64,000 nt of DNA. Source: an uncultured Bacteroides sp. (GTDB lineage Bacteria > Bacteroidota > Bacteroidia > Bacteroidales > Bacteroidaceae). The notes beneath the pieces are model-generated. The model worked only from the letters and a program-made list of their open reading frames with translations, made no database searches and was not told the DNA's origin. Made by a program: the position numbers and the translations under genes. Positions 23,834 through 33,224 of this stretch are shown here, piece after piece; position 1 is the stretch's first letter; every line of letters begins with the position of its first letter. The stretch covers positions 124,001 through 188,000 of the forward strand of contig CALUOO010000003.1 in NCBI GenBank assembly GCA_944322345.1, in the 5' to 3' direction.

Positions 23834-26647
23834 ATGAACTCTTTTTATAAAATCATATTCCTACTATTTATCTTACATGGAATTTTCCCCTGTAAGACAT
23901 ATGCCCAAAAAGTTACCTTTGTTTCCGGATATCTGTTCGGACTAGAAGAAGACGGAAAGACAAAATACCCCCTCCAAGGGGCACACATACAATGCTTTGC
24001 CATCAAAGACTCCACCAAATGCAAAGAAACCACCTCCGAAGCTACGGGAAGCTTCCATTTTCCACTGATAACCACAGAAAAAGAGCCCAAATTCCGCATC
24101 CGCATATCGTATGTAGGCATGGAACCTTTTGAAAAAATACATGACGGGAAATTCACCGTCGGGCAATTCGGAATGAAAGAGGTACATCTCGACACCATTA
24201 TCATGAAGGCACTCCCCATCACGCTGGAAGAAGCTATCATTGTGGGGAAACTGAAGAAAATGTATATGGAAGGCGACACGGTCATCTTCAACACCGATGC
24301 CTACAAGATGCCCGACGGTTCGCTGCTGCTGGAACTTGTCCGGCGATTGCCGGGACTGAAATGTACCCCCAATGGCAATCTGACCTACAAAGGGAAAAGT
24401 ATAAAAGAGATACGCCTTAACGGAGCTTCCTTCTTCCGCAATGATATGACCGTGGCGCTACGGAACATACCTGCCAACCGTCTGGAACAGCTGAAAATCT
24501 ACGATACCAACCGTGAAGACAGCATCAGCAATCCTGAGAAGATGACCGTACTCGACATGAAAACCAAGAAACCGGTCGACAAAGTGAAAATGGCAAATGC
24601 CGTAGCGGCCATACAAAGTACAGACCACCGCCACCTTCTGGATGCTTCGGTCAACAATTACCTGAAAGACAAGACCGAATTGTCTGTGAGAGGAGAATCC
24701 ATCAACACCTCCGACTCCTATTCCATATTCAGCAATAGCGGAGGATTTCTGCTCGACAATGAGCTCTTCCCTGTCAAATCGAAAGAGAAACTGGAACAGG
24801 GAGGCGAGCTCTCTATCCGGCATCAATTCAAAAACATTGAGTTGGACGCCTCTGTAGAATACAATCGACAAAAAGATATAGGAGAACAGCTATCATTATC
24901 GGCAGTCTACCAACCTACCTTCAACCGGTTCGATTACGCAGAGCAACAGAGCGAGAAAAGAGAGGAATCTGTATTAGGGGAGCTCAATCTGAAAGGACAG
25001 CTGTCTGCCAACACTATCTGGAAAGCCGGTGTAAACATCAACTTCAGTAAGGGGGAAAACCGTACTGACAATCACTCAGCCATGTTTAAGGAGGACCCAT
25101 CCACACTGACCGACGGCAATCCGCTGCACACGCCAGAAGCAACCTTGTCTGACATACTGCTCAACCGCACCGAACGCTACACCATCGGCAAAGAAAAGAG
25201 CCAGAACATTGAAGCCAGTTTCGGTATGGAGCACACTCTCGACGAAGGAGGAAAAACACTTATGTGGGAGGTAGCATCATTGCTGGAAGAAGGCAAGAAC
25301 CGGGAAATCTCTTACGACCGAAGCCGCTATTATGAGTTTGAAGACTCACTCACCCTATACAACCGGTATATCGAGACACCAGTCATGCAACGCCAACTCC
25401 GAGCAAGGTTAGACTACGTACAACAAATCGGAAACAAAAGTCGCCTGACCACATCGTATATTTTTACCCACGACTACCGGAATGACAAAAACCGGTATTA
25501 CAACCTAAATCAATGGGACGAGGCATCGACGTGGGAAAACATCACAGCCTACAACTTATCATCCATCGATAGTCTGAGCCGAACAGGCATCACCCGCCAG
25601 ACGAAACACAGCTTCCGCATGAACCTGCACACGGAATGGGACAGACTGGAACTGAATGCCAGGATGGAAATCACTCCCACACACATGGAAGCACAGACAG
25701 AACTTGCCGACGGAGTAACGGCACAAGATACGTCTTTTCTTGCCGTCACTTACAGCCCACAGCTGAACCTTACTTACAGCCAAGGGGAAGACAAAGTAGA
25801 ACTAAGCTATCAAGGTGTTAATCTATTGCCCACTATCGGTTCACTACTAACCATCACCGATTACCGCAACCCACTCTATATTCAGGAAGGGAACCCCAAT
25901 CTGAAGCAAGCATATAGTAACAGTCTGAATCTGACATACAGTCACGGGACCTATCAGATGACAGTGGAATGGAGAAATACAATCAACGGCATCTCGTACC
26001 TAAGGGAATACAACGAACAGACGGGAGTCACTCGTGTAAGACCCGAAAACATCAACGGTAACTGGATGGTAAAAACTGACATAGACCTGACAAAACCGGT
26101 AGGCGACTTTTCTCTCGACCTATATGGAGAATATAAATTTGAACAGCAAATGGAATACATACAAACCACGGCTCAACGTACTTCGCAAAAAAGCGCCACC
26201 CACACGCAGTCAGTCACTCTGATGCCTGCTATCAAATATGCTTCCGAATCAATAGAAAGCACATTGATTGCCACCTATAAATATAACCATACGCAAAACG
26301 GACTATTGGACGACCGTCTGAAAACCCAAGACTATAACATCTGGTGGGACTGTTCGTACACCTTCCCTTTCCACCTCTCGCTACACTCCAGCTACCTGTT
26401 CATAGACCGTACCGGATATAACATGAGTGAAATGAACAAGAAGGAACATATATGGAACATAGGAATTTCCTATCGCTTCATGAAAGAAAAAAGAGCCCGG
26501 ATCAGGGCTGAGTTCTACGATGTACTACACCAACGGAGCAACCTAACTCATACAACCAGTGCTTACGGATGGAACGAACTGAAATATAGTAAAGTCAACA
26601 GCTATTTCCTGCTCAGCTTCAGCTATCAGCTCAGCTCCTTCCTCTAA
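23834..26647 (+). CDS. outer-membrane beta-barrel protein with carboxypeptidase-regulatory-like N-domain
   Basis: A 937-residue protein. A signal peptide covers residues ~1-25 (up to CKTYAQ). An N-terminal carboxypeptidase-regulatory-like domain follows at about residues 27-125, containing GSFHFPLITTEKEPKFRIRI and SYVGMEPF. A plug-like region then has FNTDAYKMPDGSLLLELVRR, GLKCTPNGNLTYKGKSIKEI and FRNDMTVALRNIPANRLEQL, as in the TonB-receptor-related outer-membrane beta-barrel family. The rest is alternating aromatic beta-strands ending in the barrel-closing SYFLLSFSYQLSSFL with a terminal Leu. There is no SusD partner, so it is not a SusC. Ligand unknown. It is monocistronic, with a terminator at 26669-26706. 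Confidence 0.8.
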   Translation: MNSFYKIIFLLFILHGIFPCKTYAQKVTFVSGYLFGLEEDGKTKYPLQGAHIQCFAIKDSTKCKETTSEATGSFHFPLITTEKEPKFRIRISYVGMEPFEKIHDGKFTVGQFGMKEVHLDTIIMKALPITLEEAIIVGKLKKMYMEGDTVIFNTDAYKMPDGSLLLELVRRLPGLKCTPNGNLTYKGKSIKEIRLNGASFFRNDMTVALRNIPANRLEQLKIYDTNREDSISNPEKMTVLDMKTKKPVDKVKMANAVAAIQSTDHRHLLDASVNNYLKDKTELSVRGESINTSDSYSIFSNSGGFLLDNELFPVKSKEKLEQGGELSIRHQFKNIELDASVEYNRQKDIGEQLSLSAVYQPTFNRFDYAEQQSEKREESVLGELNLKGQLSANTIWKAGVNINFSKGENRTDNHSAMFKEDPSTLTDGNPLHTPEATLSDILLNRTERYTIGKEKSQNIEASFGMEHTLDEGGKTLMWEVASLLEEGKNREISYDRSRYYEFEDSLTLYNRYIETPVMQRQLRARLDYVQQIGNKSRLTTSYIFTHDYRNDKNRYYNLNQWDEASTWENITAYNLSSIDSLSRTGITRQTKHSFRMNLHTEWDRLELNARMEITPTHMEAQTELADGVTAQDTSFLAVTYSPQLNLTYSQGEDKVELSYQGVNLLPTIGSLLTITDYRNPLYIQEGNPNLKQAYSNSLNLTYSHGTYQMTVEWRNTINGISYLREYNEQTGVTRVRPENINGNWMVKTDIDLTKPVGDFSLDLYGEYKFEQQMEYIQTTAQRTSQKSATHTQSVTLMPAIKYASESIESTLIATYKYNHTQNGLLDDRLKTQDYNIWWDCSYTFPFHLSLHSSYLFIDRTGYNMSEMNKKEHIWNIGISYRFMKEKRARIRAEFYDVLHQRSNLTHTTSAYGWNELKYSKVNSYFLLSFSYQLSSFL

Positions 26648-26668
26648 AAAACACATAGACATAAAAAA

Positions 26669-26706
26669 GCCTCCTGATTGCGATTTTTCCAGTCGCAACA
26701 GGAGGC
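26669..26706. terminator. bidirectional terminator between the beta-barrel gene and ilvC
   Basis: A stem GCCTCCTG (26669-26676) against CAGGAGGC (26699-26706), extended by TTGCGA/TCGCAA after one mismatch. An A-run lies on the left side, giving Us for the minus-strand ilv transcript. Confidence 0.85.
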
Positions 26707-26738
26707 AACAAGTATCTTATTATCAGCAAGGATTCTCC

Positions 26739-27782
26739 TTAGTTATTCTCAGGACGGAGTTTGCGTACCGTTACTGCTGTTTGCCACATTTCGCTCTCAC
26801 GCAATGCTTTCAGTTCAGCGTTCAATTTTTCACGATAGTCAGGCTTAGAGTTGCTGTCTATAGAAATCTGAGCCTCATTTCCGCTTTTTACACTCTCATA
26901 CAATTTCTGCATAACAGGTTTGATAGCATCGTGGAAGGGGCCCATCCAATCGAGTGCACCACGTTGTGCCGTAGTCGAACAGTTAGCATACATCCAGTCC
27001 ATACCATTTTTAGCAAACAGAGGCATGAGTGACTGGGTAAGTTCTTCTACTGTTTCATTAAACGCTTCAGAAGGAGTATGCCCGTTTTCACGCAACACTT
27101 CATACTGTGCCAACAACAATCCTTGTATGGCTCCCATCAGCGATCCACGTTCACCCGTCAAATCCGAATAAACTTCACGTTTGAAAGTCGTCTCGAACAA
27201 ATAACCCGACCCGATACCGATTCCAAATGCCAATGTACGATCTGTAGCACGTCCCGTAGCATCCTGATAAACAGCATAAGAGCTATTCAAGCCACGTCCT
27301 TCGAGAAACATCGTCCGCAATGATGTTCCCGATCCCTTAGGTGCCACCATAATCACATCAATATCTGCAGGAGGAATGATATTGGTACGTTCCTTATAAG
27401 TGATACCAAAGCCATGAGAAAAATACAAAGCTTTCCCCGGAGTCAGATATTGCTTAATGCTAGGCCATACGGCAATCTGTGCTGCATCAGACAGCAACAT
27501 ACAAACGATAGTACCTTTCTGAGCAGCCTCTTCAATTGAAAACAGAGTCTCACCCGGTTTCCATCCATCGGCTACAGCCTTATCATAAGTTTTTCCCGGA
27601 CGTTGTCCCACGATTACATTGAATCCATTATCACGCAAGTTACATGCCTGTCCAGGACCTTGTACACCGTAACCTAAAACTGCAATTGTCTCATCTTTCA
27701 ATATCTCACGAGCCTTTTCCAAAGGAAACTCTTCACGTGTTATGACATTCTCAATAACACCGCCAAAATTCAATTGTGCCAT
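26739..27782 (-). CDS. ilvC: ketol-acid reductoisomerase
   Basis: A 347-residue class I enzyme. It converts 2-acetolactate or 2-aceto-2-hydroxybutyrate to the dihydroxy acid using Mg2+ and NADPH in valine, isoleucine and leucine synthesis. The nucleotide-binding motif is GYGVQGPGQACNLRDNG (near residues 37-53), followed by the VIMVAPKGSG region (near 145) and the C-terminal knotted domain with DLTGERGSLMGAIQGL and NETVEELTQSL. It is the last gene of the ilv operon, 41 bp after the thioesterase gene, and ends at the 26669-26706 terminator. Confidence 0.96.
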   Translation of the reverse strand: MAQLNFGGVIENVITREEFPLEKAREILKDETIAVLGYGVQGPGQACNLRDNGFNVIVGQRPGKTYDKAVADGWKPGETLFSIEEAAQKGTIVCMLLSDAAQIAVWPSIKQYLTPGKALYFSHGFGITYKERTNIIPPADIDVIMVAPKGSGTSLRTMFLEGRGLNSSYAVYQDATGRATDRTLAFGIGIGSGYLFETTFKREVYSDLTGERGSLMGAIQGLLLAQYEVLRENGHTPSEAFNETVEELTQSLMPLFAKNGMDWMYANCSTTAQRGALDWMGPFHDAIKPVMQKLYESVKSGNEAQISIDSNSKPDYREKLNAELKALRESEMWQTAVTVRKLRPENN

Positions 27783-27823
27783 TTTCTTCTTTGTTTAAAA
27801 ATCAATATCTCAATATTTCAATA

Positions 27824-28567
27824 CTACTCAAATAGAATCTTTGCACGGCAAACCACCTCTTCTCCATTCTTTCTCATCTCCACATGAAATTCATCAGCAT
27901 TCACCTCTTCGCAAAAAAAGAATAGCCGATCGCCGTAATAACTTTCCGATACATATGCCATCTCAAAACGACGAATACGTTTAGTACGGTACATATCAAT
28001 CGGAAACAGATCAAGAATATGTTCAATATAACGAATACTATTCACATGACCATTCACATCAATATCACTGTATTTGGCTTCAACCACAGCCAAAGGCTCA
28101 CTGCTTGTTACTTTGATACGCGATGGTTTCTCAATAGGACAAGGTTCTGCGCACACATAATCCACAATGCTTCCACCATGCAGTGCCAGCAAATCAGCAG
28201 GCTTACGAGTAGTCATATTAATCATTGCCCATACAGAGCGAGCATAACCAATCACTCTTCCATCTTTATCTCGAATATCAAAGTTACGGTCAGTAAAGAG
28301 ACGATAGACATTCTCTACCCATGTTCGTACCGTAAAATCTTCATACTGCCGTGGCATATCCTCCAGCTCAATGGCAAGTCTTGAAAGTACCCATGTATAA
28401 TTGTCTTCATTCAATGTTGCCATACCAAAGCCACGGTCATTGGCATGAAAACCTGCACAATTCAACAAATGGTTTCCCAACACCCCCATCGTCAGCCTGC
28501 CAGTAAAATCCACATGGAAAGGTTCTGCAACAAAGTGGAATGTCCCTATCTTATCTTCGTTACTCAT
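27824..28567 (-). CDS. acyl-ACP thioesterase
   Basis: A 247-residue protein from ATG 28567 (a TTG two codons upstream is also possible). It is a double hot-dog protein like plant FatA/FatB: the first half has VDFTGRLTMGVLGNHLLNCA and FTVRTWVENVYRLFTDRNFD, the second has VKYSDIDVNGHVNSIRYIEH-type catalytic residues (Asp, Asn and His in DVNGHVNS). It hydrolyses acyl-ACP to free fatty acid. It sits inside the ilv operon and overlaps ilvN by 8 bp, so it is translationally coupled to it. A link between branched-chain precursor supply and fatty-acid release is a reasonable inference, because Bacteroides membranes are rich in branched-chain fatty acids; nothing in the sequence proves it. Confidence 0.85.
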   Translation of the reverse strand: MSNEDKIGTFHFVAEPFHVDFTGRLTMGVLGNHLLNCAGFHANDRGFGMATLNEDNYTWVLSRLAIELEDMPRQYEDFTVRTWVENVYRLFTDRNFDIRDKDGRVIGYARSVWAMINMTTRKPADLLALHGGSIVDYVCAEPCPIEKPSRIKVTSSEPLAVVEAKYSDIDVNGHVNSIRYIEHILDLFPIDMYRTKRIRRFEMAYVSESYYGDRLFFFCEEVNADEFHVEMRKNGEEVVCRAKILFE

Positions 28568-29126
28568 GATCAATGTTTTTGCTCTCTATATATTTATTTT
28601 CTCTTGCATCAAGGAATTCATTGACACGTTCAAAGCAACTGGTCGTAATAGCCACTCTTCCCGAACGTACAAACTGTAATACACAGTCCAATGAACGAAG
28701 TTCTTCATAAAGGGAAGTGATATCCTCGCTCATTCCATTCTTTTCTACAATAGAAAACACTGGATTGACTTCCACAATACGTGCATTATACCGACGGATC
28801 ACTCTCGAAGCCTCGGGATTTTCTTGAAAGGCAGGTGTAGAAACCTTATAAAGAGCAATCTCATGAAAATAAATCTCATCCTCGGTAAAATAATGAGCTT
28901 GAATAACATCTATTTTCTTTTCAATCTGCTTCACCACTTTCTCTATCGTATCCTTATCCGTCCATGCTGTAATAGTATATTTATGAACGCCTTTAATAGA
29001 AGATGCGGATACATTCAGGCTTTCAATATTAATCTGCCTCCGAGTAAACACAGCTGTTACCTGATTCAAAAGTCCAGCAAAATTCTCGGAATGAACGATG
29101 ATTGTATATAATGTCTTATTATCCAT
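28560..29126 (-). CDS. ilvN: acetolactate synthase small (regulatory) subunit
   Basis: A 188-residue protein. The N-terminal ACT domain runs from about residues 5-80 (YTIIVHSENFAGLLNQVTAV, INIESLNVSASSIKG), the valine-binding fold that gives feedback control. A second conserved domain follows with ARIVEVNPVFSIVEKNG and the closing FVRSGRVAITTS. It lies 14 bp after ilvB and overlaps the thioesterase gene. It should bind the IlvB tetramer and sensitise it to valine. Confidence 0.93.
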   Translation of the reverse strand: MDNKTLYTIIVHSENFAGLLNQVTAVFTRRQINIESLNVSASSIKGVHKYTITAWTDKDTIEKVVKQIEKKIDVIQAHYFTEDEIYFHEIALYKVSTPAFQENPEASRVIRRYNARIVEVNPVFSIVEKNGMSEDITSLYEELRSLDCVLQFVRSGRVAITTSCFERVNEFLDARENKYIESKNIDHE

Positions 29127-29139
29127 AATCTCACAAAAT

Positions 29140-30837
29140 TTAGCATTCCAACAACATCTGATTCACCGAACCTCCCGGAGGGGTCATTGGCAATACATTC
29201 CCTTCTTCAACCACACATGCCTCCAACAAAAAAGGTCCGTCAACAGACAACATTTCTTCAATGGCTGTTTTCAGCTCCTTTCGTGAAAATACACGTCTGG
29301 AAGGAATATCATAAGCAGAAGCTATCTTCATATAATCCGGGTTCATCATTGGTGTAAATGAATAACGACGATTAAAAAACATAGCTTGCCACTGCCGCAC
29401 ATTTCCAAGAAAATTATTATTCAGACAAATAATCTTTACTGGAGCACTTTGCTCCATCACGGTACCTAATTCTTGTATATTCATCTGAAGTCCTCCATCT
29501 CCCATAAATACGCAGACAGTACGATCCGGACGTCCGAATGTGGCTCCAATAGCAGCAGGAAGACCAAATCCCATTGTTCCCAATCCTCCAGATGTCACAA
29601 TACTTCTTTCTTTCTTGTATTTAAAATAACGTGCAGACATCATTTGGTTCTGTCCAACATCCGTCACTAATATTGCTTCATGATGAGTAGCATCGCTAAC
29701 TGCACGTACCACCTCTCCCATACTCAAGACTTCGGAAATCGGATGTAATTCAGGTCTGATTACCTTTTCTTCTTCCACCTGTTCGTATTCTTTGAAGCTT
29801 TCGTTCCATTCAGTATGACTTCGCTTCTCCAACAAATCCGTAACCGCAGCCAATGTGTCTTTACAATTTCCAAGTACAGCAATATCTACTTTTACATTTT
29901 TATTAATCTCAGCAGGATCAATATCAAAATGAATCACTTTTGCCTGCTTGGCATACGTTGCAAGATTGCCAGTCACACGATCGTCAAAACGCATACCTAC
30001 AGCGATCAGTACATCGCATTTATTTGTATTGATGTTAGGGCCCAAATTACCATGCATACCCAGCATTCCCTTATTCAGAGGATGATCGGAGGGCAGTGCA
30101 GAAAGCCCCAATAATGTACAGCCTGCAGGCATATCTGCTTTTTCAATGAAAGCACGCAGCTCTTGCTGAGCATTACCTAGTTCAACACCCTGGCCGACCA
30201 AAACCAATGGACGATTTGCACTGTTAATTAATTCTGCAGCAGCCTTAATAGCTGTCTCATCCATATCAGGTACAGGTACATAACTACGTATAAAATCTAC
30301 TTTAATGGGCTCATAACTGGTTTTATCTACTTGTGCATTCTTGGCAAAATCTAGCACAACTGGTCCGGGACGCCCACTTGAAGCAATATAGAAAGCACGT
30401 GCTACAGCCCATGCGACATCCTCTGCACGCCGTATCTGATAACTCCATTTTGTAATAGGTTGTGTAATGCCAACCAAATCTACTTCCTGAAAAGCGTCCG
30501 TACCTAGGAATCCCGTTCCTACTTGTCCCGCTATCACAATAATCGGCGTACTGTCTATCATTGCATCAGCGATACCTGTCACTGTATTTGTTGCACCAGG
30601 ACCACTTGTCACTAAACAAACTCCGACTTTTCCCGACACACGCGCAAATCCTTGAGCTGCATGTGCTGCTCCCTGCTCATGACGCACCAAAATATGGTTC
30701 AGTCTATCACGATGATCATACAAAGCATCAAATACAGGCATAATGGAACCTCCAGGATAGCCAAAAATAGTATCCACCCCTTGATATTCCAATGAGCGCA
30801 TCAAGGCTTCAGCGCCAGTTATTAAATCTTTACTCAT
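29140..30837 (-). CDS. ilvB: acetolactate synthase large (catalytic) subunit
   Basis: A 565-residue thiamine-diphosphate enzyme that condenses pyruvate with pyruvate or 2-oxobutyrate. Motifs: FGYPGGSIMPVFDALYD near residues 24-40, the catalytic Glu in LVRHEQGAAHAAQG near 54, the FAD-region GSTLLGLSALPSDHPL-type segment near 235, and the ThDP motif MGDGGLQMNIQELGT with NNNFLGNVRQWQ near 445-490. It is the second gene of the operon, 63 bp after ilvD and 13 bp before ilvN. Confidence 0.95.
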   Translation of the reverse strand: MSKDLITGAEALMRSLEYQGVDTIFGYPGGSIMPVFDALYDHRDRLNHILVRHEQGAAHAAQGFARVSGKVGVCLVTSGPGATNTVTGIADAMIDSTPIIVIAGQVGTGFLGTDAFQEVDLVGITQPITKWSYQIRRAEDVAWAVARAFYIASSGRPGPVVLDFAKNAQVDKTSYEPIKVDFIRSYVPVPDMDETAIKAAAELINSANRPLVLVGQGVELGNAQQELRAFIEKADMPAGCTLLGLSALPSDHPLNKGMLGMHGNLGPNINTNKCDVLIAVGMRFDDRVTGNLATYAKQAKVIHFDIDPAEINKNVKVDIAVLGNCKDTLAAVTDLLEKRSHTEWNESFKEYEQVEEEKVIRPELHPISEVLSMGEVVRAVSDATHHEAILVTDVGQNQMMSARYFKYKKERSIVTSGGLGTMGFGLPAAIGATFGRPDRTVCVFMGDGGLQMNIQELGTVMEQSAPVKIICLNNNFLGNVRQWQAMFFNRRYSFTPMMNPDYMKIASAYDIPSRRVFSRKELKTAIEEMLSVDGPFLLEACVVEEGNVLPMTPPGGSVNQMLLEC

Positions 30838-30900
30838 AGTCTTTCTATTTGTAAGTTTTTATTTTAAGTTTATGAGACTGCAAGGCAAACTCAAAAAAAC

Positions 30901-32700
30901 TTAAATGATTCTCACAGCTCCTTTATCGGCAGAGCTTACCATGCTAGCATATGCCTTCAGGCTCTTCGGTACATATCTGTCTCGTGTGACAGGAGCCATC
31001 GGACGGGCAGCCAATTCCTCTTCTGTCAAACGCACATTAATTGTACGGGCAGGAATATCTATCTCAATGATATCACCATCTACAATCTTACCGATATTTC
31101 CACCAGCAGCCGCTTCTGGAGAGATATGTCCAATGCTCAGTCCAGAAGTACCTCCACTGAATCGTCCATCGGTAATTAATGCACACTCTTTGCCCAAATG
31201 GCGCGATTTAATATAAGAAGTTGGATAAAGCATCTCCTGCATACCGGGACCTCCTTTGGGTCCTTCATGCGTAATGACAACCACATCACCACTGACTACC
31301 TTGCCATTCAAAATACCGTCACACGCAGCCTCTTGTGAGTCGAACACTTTAGCCGGTCCGGTAAACTTCCAGATACTTTCATCCACACCTGCCGTTTTTA
31401 CTACACAGCCATCCTGAGCTATATTGCCTTTCAACACAGCCAGCCCACCATCCTTACTGTAAGCATGTTCAAGGTCGCGAATGCAACCGCTAATACGGTC
31501 TATATCCAGTTCTTTATAAGAAGAATTCTGAGAACCTAACACCAAATTGAATTTACCAGCTGCAGCACTAGAATATTTTTGAACAGCTTCTGGTGTTACA
31601 TTCGGACTAGTAACCGAATAACAATTAATAGCTTCTGCCAATGACATACCATCTACGCGACGAACAGACGTATCCACCAAACCACCTTTGGCTAATTCAT
31701 GCATAATAGCAATAATACCTCCGGCACGGTTAACATCCTGAATGTGATACTTCTGTGTATTTGGAGCCACTTTACAAAGACAAGGAGTCTTACGTGACAG
31801 CATATCAATATCATCCATCCGAAAATCAACGTCGGCTTCATGAGCAATAGCAAGCAGATGAAGCACCGTATTGGTAGAACCTCCCATTGCGATATCGAGT
31901 GTCATTGCATTGAGAAAAGCTTGTCGTGTAGCTATACTGCGTGGTAATACACTTTCATCGCCATCTCTATAATATTTGTAAGCATTTTCCACAATCAATC
32001 GCGCTGCATCTTTAAACAGTTTTATCCGATTCTCATGCGTAGCTACAATAGTGCCATTACCTGGCAATGCCAGCCCGATTGCCTCATTTAAGCAATTCAT
32101 GGAGTTGGCTGTAAACATGCCCGAGCAACAGCCACATGTCGGACAAGCGTGCTGCTCAATCTTTGCCACATCCTCATCGCTGACAGTGGTATCAGCAGAC
32201 TGTATCATTGCATCTATCAAATCCAAATGCCTACCATTCCACTCACCTGCCTCCATCGGGCCTCCGGAAACAAAAACCGTAGGAATATTCAGTCGCATTG
32301 CCGCCATCAGCATCCCCGGCGTAATCTTATCGCAATTACTAATGCATACCATAGCATCTGCCTTATGGGCATTTACCATATATTCTACACTATCGGCAAT
32401 AATATCTCTCGACGGGAGTGAATAAAGCATGCCGTCATGTCCCATTGCAATACCGTCATCAATTGCAATCGTATTAAACTCAGCAGCAAAACATCCCAAC
32501 GACTCAATTTCTTTCTTCACCATTTGTCCGATTTCATGCAAATGTACATGCCCAGGCACAAATTGAGTAAACGAATTGACTATAGCAATGATTGGTTTAC
32601 CCATCTGTTCCCGTTTCATGCCATTGGCAACCCACAACGCGCGAGCGCCAGCCATCCGTCGGCCCTGTGTACTAAACGAACTGCGAAGTTGATTTTTCAT
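30901..32700 (-). CDS. ilvD: dihydroxy-acid dehydratase
   Basis: A 599-residue iron-sulfur enzyme that makes 2-oxoisovalerate and 2-oxo-3-methylvalerate. Cluster ligands are visible in [13 protein letters not shown] (near residues 122-134) and [20 protein letters not shown] (near 192-211); the active-site loop [20 protein letters not shown] is near residue 512-531. It is the first gene of the operon. Upstream lie an attenuator hairpin (32727-32760), a 23-residue Ile/Leu/Val leader peptide (32804-32875) and a good promoter (32904-32934). Confidence 0.96.
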   Translation of the reverse strand: MKNQLRSSFSTQGRRMAGARALWVANGMKREQMGKPIIAIVNSFTQFVPGHVHLHEIGQMVKKEIESLGCFAAEFNTIAIDDGIAMGHDGMLYSLPSRDIIADSVEYMVNAHKADAMVCISNCDKITPGMLMAAMRLNIPTVFVSGGPMEAGEWNGRHLDLIDAMIQSADTTVSDEDVAKIEQHACPTCGCCSGMFTANSMNCLNEAIGLALPGNGTIVATHENRIKLFKDAARLIVENAYKYYRDGDESVLPRSIATRQAFLNAMTLDIAMGGSTNTVLHLLAIAHEADVDFRMDDIDMLSRKTPCLCKVAPNTQKYHIQDVNRAGGIIAIMHELAKGGLVDTSVRRVDGMSLAEAINCYSVTSPNVTPEAVQKYSSAAAGKFNLVLGSQNSSYKELDIDRISGCIRDLEHAYSKDGGLAVLKGNIAQDGCVVKTAGVDESIWKFTGPAKVFDSQEAACDGILNGKVVSGDVVVITHEGPKGGPGMQEMLYPTSYIKSRHLGKECALITDGRFSGGTSGLSIGHISPEAAAGGNIGKIVDGDIIEIDIPARTINVRLTEEELAARPMAPVTRDRYVPKSLKAYASMVSSADKGAVRII

Positions 32701-32726
32701 TTTTTGATTCCTTTATTCTTTAACAA

Positions 32727-32760
32727 AGAAGCCTTTCTCATCGTAATGAGAAAGGCTTCT
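32727..32760 (-). terminator. attenuator terminator hairpin of the ilv operon
   Basis: A perfect 15-bp stem (32746-32760 against 32727-32741) with a 4-nt loop, then TTTGTT on the minus strand. It lies 26 bp before the ilvD start and 43 bp after the leader-peptide stop codon. Its 5' arm contains CCTTTCTCA (32747-32755), which is complementary to TGAGAAAGG at the leader stop codon (32798-32806). Confidence 0.8.
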
Positions 32761-32797
32761 GAATTTCTTATTTCTATCATACACATACATATACAAA

Positions 32798-32806
32798 CCT
32801 TTCTCA
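32798..32806 (-). promoter_or_regulatory. antiterminator segment overlapping the leader stop codon
   Basis: TGAGAAAGG on the minus strand; its first three bases are the leader peptide's TGA stop. It is perfectly complementary over 9 nt to CCTTTCTCA in the 5' arm of the attenuator hairpin, so the two structures exclude each other. Confidence 0.7.
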
Positions 32807-32875
32807 CGATCTTGATGGCACCACCACGACGCGAATAATATGCAAAATAGATAGGTTAATAAATGTATGTGACAT
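32804..32875 (-). CDS. ilv operon leader peptide (23 residues)
   Basis: ATG 32873-32875 to TGA 32804-32806. Ten of 23 residues are Ile, Leu or Val: Ile6, Leu8, Ile10, Leu11, Ile13, Ile14 and the run Val16-Val19. It starts about 22 nt after the predicted transcription start and precedes the attenuator hairpin. This is the classical arrangement of a branched-chain amino-acid attenuation peptide: a ribosome that stalls on the Ile/Val codons leaves the stop-codon segment free to pair with the terminator's 5' arm. The peptide itself should have no function beyond being translated. It is too short for standard gene callers. Confidence 0.8.
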   Translation of the reverse strand: MSHTFINLSILHIIRVVVVPSRS

Positions 32876-32903
32876 AATCATGCTTTTTTTTATTTTCACG
32901 ATG

Positions 32904-32934
32904 CAAAGGTAACGGCTTTTTTGTTATCACCAAA
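32904..32934 (-). promoter_or_regulatory. Bacteroides-type promoter of the ilv operon
   Basis: On the minus strand the -33 element TTTG is at 32931-32934 and the -7 element TACCTTTG at 32904-32911, with a 19-bp spacer. It gives a predicted start near 32897. Confidence 0.8.
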
Positions 32935-33224
32935 CAAATCGACGAAAAAATCAAGAAATAACGAATAATCGTAAGCGAAACCAAACTTTTACATTATAAG
33001 TTTTGAATTCTGATACAATCCCGCAACTTCTTCAGTACTTCAACTTTATGATTCAATCACCCTTCCTATAGCCCCATTCCACAAAATTTACCCCATTATA
33101 AAAATATTAAAAGCATCTTTCATTATCTGCACTTCTTCCGAAATCAGAAAAAGCATCTACATGCTTGTGCAATAATAAAGGAATCCACTTAAGAAAACAT
33201 TCCCTTCGATTGCCATCTTTATTC
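32935..33224. other. intergenic DNA upstream of the ilv promoter
   Basis: A+T-rich with no ORF or RNA that I can support. Confidence 0.4.

Noticed and set aside
23834-26647. SusC-type transporter
   Set aside because: No SusD partner follows, and the N-domain and barrel resemble the stand-alone outer-membrane beta-barrel family instead.
32701-32900. T-box or other amino-acid riboswitch upstream of ilvD
   Set aside because: No T-box sequence or specifier loop is visible; the leader peptide plus exclusive hairpins explain the region better.
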